Shown here: piece after piece, positions 12,800 through 14,184 of the stretch | Numbering within the stretch: position 1 is the first letter of the stretch | Layout: each line of letters starts with the position of its first letter | NCBI GenBank assembly: GCA_900546575.1 | Contig: URDM01000075.1 | Coordinates: forward strand, 1-14,184 | Direction: 5' to 3' | DNA: 14,184 nt | Origin: an uncultured Prevotella sp. | GTDB lineage: Bacteria; Bacteroidota; Bacteroidia; Bacteroidales; Bacteroidaceae | The notes under the pieces: model-generated | The model's database searches: none | Told to the model about the DNA's origin: nothing | The model's input: only the letters and a program-made list of their open reading frames with translations | Made by a program: the position numbers and the translations under genes

Positions 12800-13051
12800 C
12801 TACGGTTCTCCGAGATATTCCGTTATGAGCTTTACTTCGCGTGGCGAGAGCCACTTGGTTGTCTTCCGATAGCCTTGGTCGAGGAGAGCATCGTGGAGGG
12901 GTTTGCAACGGCGGATCCACGACATGAGACGGTTGACTGCCACGTCGACCATATAAAATCCCTCTCCGTACACTTCGTGGCTGAACCGGAAATCCGATAC
13001 AATCTCCCCCACGATCGACACCTGGTTGTTTTCAAACATTTTATCTGCCAT
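12800..13051 (-). CDS. apparent fusion: SSB-like N-terminus with DUF4248-like C-terminus
   Basis: An 83-residue frame with two dissimilar halves. Residues 5-38 (NNQVSIVGEIVSDFRFSHEV, then YGEGFY) look like the first OB-fold strands of small SSB-like proteins in which GEI-S-F-FSHEVYGEGFY is conserved. Residues about 39-83 (RLMSWIRRCKPLHDALLDQG, then LSPREVKLITEYLGEP) look like the end of DUF4248 proteins of Bacteroidales, which are normally about 75 residues. Both halves are incomplete. The frame is open across the junction near 12930-12940, and a good ribosome-binding site (AAGGAAGGGAG) precedes the ATG. It may be an expressed chimera or a relic left by deletion. Family assignments are from memory of the motifs. 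No function is proposed. Confidence 0.6.
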   Translation of the reverse strand: MADKMFENNQVSIVGEIVSDFRFSHEVYGEGFYMVDVAVNRLMSWIRRCKPLHDALLDQGYRKTTKWLSPREVKLITEYLGEP

Positions 13052-13261
13052 GAATTTTTGTCTCCCTTCCTTTTGTAAAATGTTTTTCCAGCTATTTTTA
13101 ACATTTCCACAAAGTATATTTTCTCAAATAATGTCGACAAATCCAATAACATTTCACTTAATTTTATAAAAACTTTCAATGAAAACTTGCACATTGGAAA
13201 AATTATGATAGAATAAGTTAGTTGCAAACTTAGCTTTATTTATTAAAGAAAGAAGGAAAAT
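13052..13261. other. AT-rich divergent intergenic region before typA
   Basis: A minus-strand TAAGTTTG box (plus 13225-13232) fits TAnnTTTG and could drive the fused gene with a leader of about 165 nt, without a clear -33 partner. No consensus box for typA was found on the plus strand. The typA ribosome-binding region is AAAGAAAGAAGG at about 13244-13256. Nothing else is recognised here. Confidence 0.4.
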
Positions 13262-14184
13262 ATGAAAACAACAAGAGACGATATTCGTAATATAGCAATT
13301 ATTGCCCACGTTGATCATGGTAAAACAACACTTGTAGATGAGCTTCTTAAGCAAAGCGGTGTGTTCCGTGACAATCAGGAAGTTCAGGATCGAGTAATGG
13401 ATTCAAACGACATCGAGCGTGAAAGAGGTATCACAATCCTCTCCAAAAACACAGCTATTCAGTATAAGGACATCAAAATCAACATCATCGACACTCCGGG
13501 TCATGCTGACTTCGGCGGTGAGGTAGAGCGTGTTCTTAAGATGGTAAACGGAGTTATCCTCGTGGTTGATGCCTTTGAGGGTGTTATGCCACAGACCAAG
13601 TTCGTAGTTATGAAGGCTCTTGCACTCAAGCTGCCTATCATTGTCTGCGTCAACAAGATTGACCGTCCGGAGGCACGTCCTAATGAGGTCATCGATGAGG
13701 TATTAGAGCTCTTCATGGATCTCGATGCTTCTGAGGAGCAGCTTGACTGCCCATTCGTTTTTGCATCAGCCAGAGACGGCTATGCCATGAAGGACTTGAA
13801 CGACGAGAGAAAGGATATGACTCCTCTCTTCGAGACTATCGTAAACTACATCCCTGCTCCAACAGGTGATCCTGATGCCAACACACAGATTCTTATCAGT
13901 ACAATCGACTACAACGAGTATGTAGGACGTATCGGAATCGGTAAAGTGGATAACGGTAAAATCAAGGTCAATCAGGAGGCTGTCGTTGTAAACCACCACG
14001 ACCCTGACAAGCTTGAGAAGGTCCGTATCAGCAAACTTTACGAGTTTGACGGACTCAACAAGGTAGATGTAGCCGAGGCTAACATCGGTTCGATTGTAGC
14101 AATCTCAGGTATCGCAGATATCCACATCGGAGATACAATCTGCTCACCGGAAGCACCGGAGGCTATTACTTTCCAGAAGATTTC
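13262..14184 (+). CDS. typA: TypA/BipA translational GTPase, 5' part
   Basis: The first 307 codons of a gene that runs off the window; the family is usually about 600 residues. TypA/BipA is a ribosome-binding GTPase related to EF-G and LepA that acts in ribosome assembly and stress responses. GTPase motifs: G1 AHVDHGKTT (15-23), the switch region RERGITI after residue 55, G3 DTPGHADF (77-84), G4 NKID (131-134). Domain II begins near residue 200 (ILISTIDYNEYVGRIGIGKV). The start ATG is preceded by an A/G-rich ribosome-binding region. The codon use, with many plain housekeeping codons, suggests a highly expressed core gene marking the right edge of the accessory stretch. Confidence 0.95.
   Translation, partial: MKTTRDDIRNIAIIAHVDHGKTTLVDELLKQSGVFRDNQEVQDRVMDSNDIERERGITILSKNTAIQYKDIKINIIDTPGHADFGGEVERVLKMVNGVILVVDAFEGVMPQTKFVVMKALALKLPIIVCVNKIDRPEARPNEVIDEVLELFMDLDASEEQLDCPFVFASARDGYAMKDLNDERKDMTPLFETIVNYIPAPTGDPDANTQILISTIDYNEYVGRIGIGKVDNGKIKVNQEAVVVNHHDPDKLEKVRISKLYEFDGLNKVDVAEANIGSIVAISGIADIHIGDTICSPEAPEAITFQKI

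Noticed and set aside
12832..13227. 131-codon minus-strand frame overlapping the fused gene
   Set aside because: No ribosome-binding site or family features; the overlapping frame at 12800-13051 has both.

Overview
The window looks like a chromosomal segment of a Bacteroidales bacterium, most likely a Prevotella-type genus. The evidence is the Bacteroidota promoter box TAnnTTTG upstream of several genes (the best case, at 3568-3598, also has TTTG exactly 19 bp upstream), A-rich rather than strong Shine-Dalgarno leaders, a smalltalk-type micro-protein, a DUF4248-like tail, and protein families typical of the group. The genus is an inference; no rRNA or marker comparison is possible here.

Layout: 1-395 is a non-coding leader with a promoter box, direct repeats and a LacI/PurR-like operator palindrome. 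It is followed by a type II NADH dehydrogenase (396-1745) and, behind a strong hairpin-plus-U-tract leader, a YdfG-like short-chain dehydrogenase (1873-2634). A class I methyltransferase (2723-3448, minus) faces it across a large inverted repeat. An Rpn/PD-(D/E)XK nuclease-transposase-family gene (3624-4496, own promoter) runs almost directly into a cytosolic FKBP isomerase (4502-4900). A secreted M3 peptidyl-dipeptidase (5025-7163) and an M18 aminopeptidase (7294-8592) form a peptide-degradation pair. On the minus strand lie a BaiN/HI0933-family flavoprotein (8851-10071), MurQ (10387-11202) and a 35-residue smalltalk protein (11523-11630). A HigB-HigA toxin-antitoxin operon with operator-like palindrome, promoter box and terminator occupies 11799-12593. 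Then come a small minus-strand ORF that looks like a fusion of an SSB-like N-terminus to a DUF4248-like C-terminus (12800-13051) and the 5' two-thirds or so of typA/bipA (13262 to the window end).

The genes themselves are mostly housekeeping: respiration, peptide turnover, peptidoglycan recycling, protein folding and ribosome-associated GTPase. The unusual content is between them. From about 7.1 kb onward the intergenic spaces are built from a modular repeat family: TCACGAATT-type arms, a TGTTAA-type arm, a short hairpin with a GNA triloop whose stem changes in a compensatory way between four copies, and a CACTCAACATT-type tail. All four hairpin copies lie in the same orientation, directly at the 3' ends of minus-strand genes, in some cases supplying the stop codon or last residues. 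Two near-full copies (11382-11510 and 12649-12777) directly flank a 1.3-kb segment with the smalltalk gene and the toxin-antitoxin operon, beside a fused DUF4248-like relic. This suggests an eroded and rearranged accessory locus.
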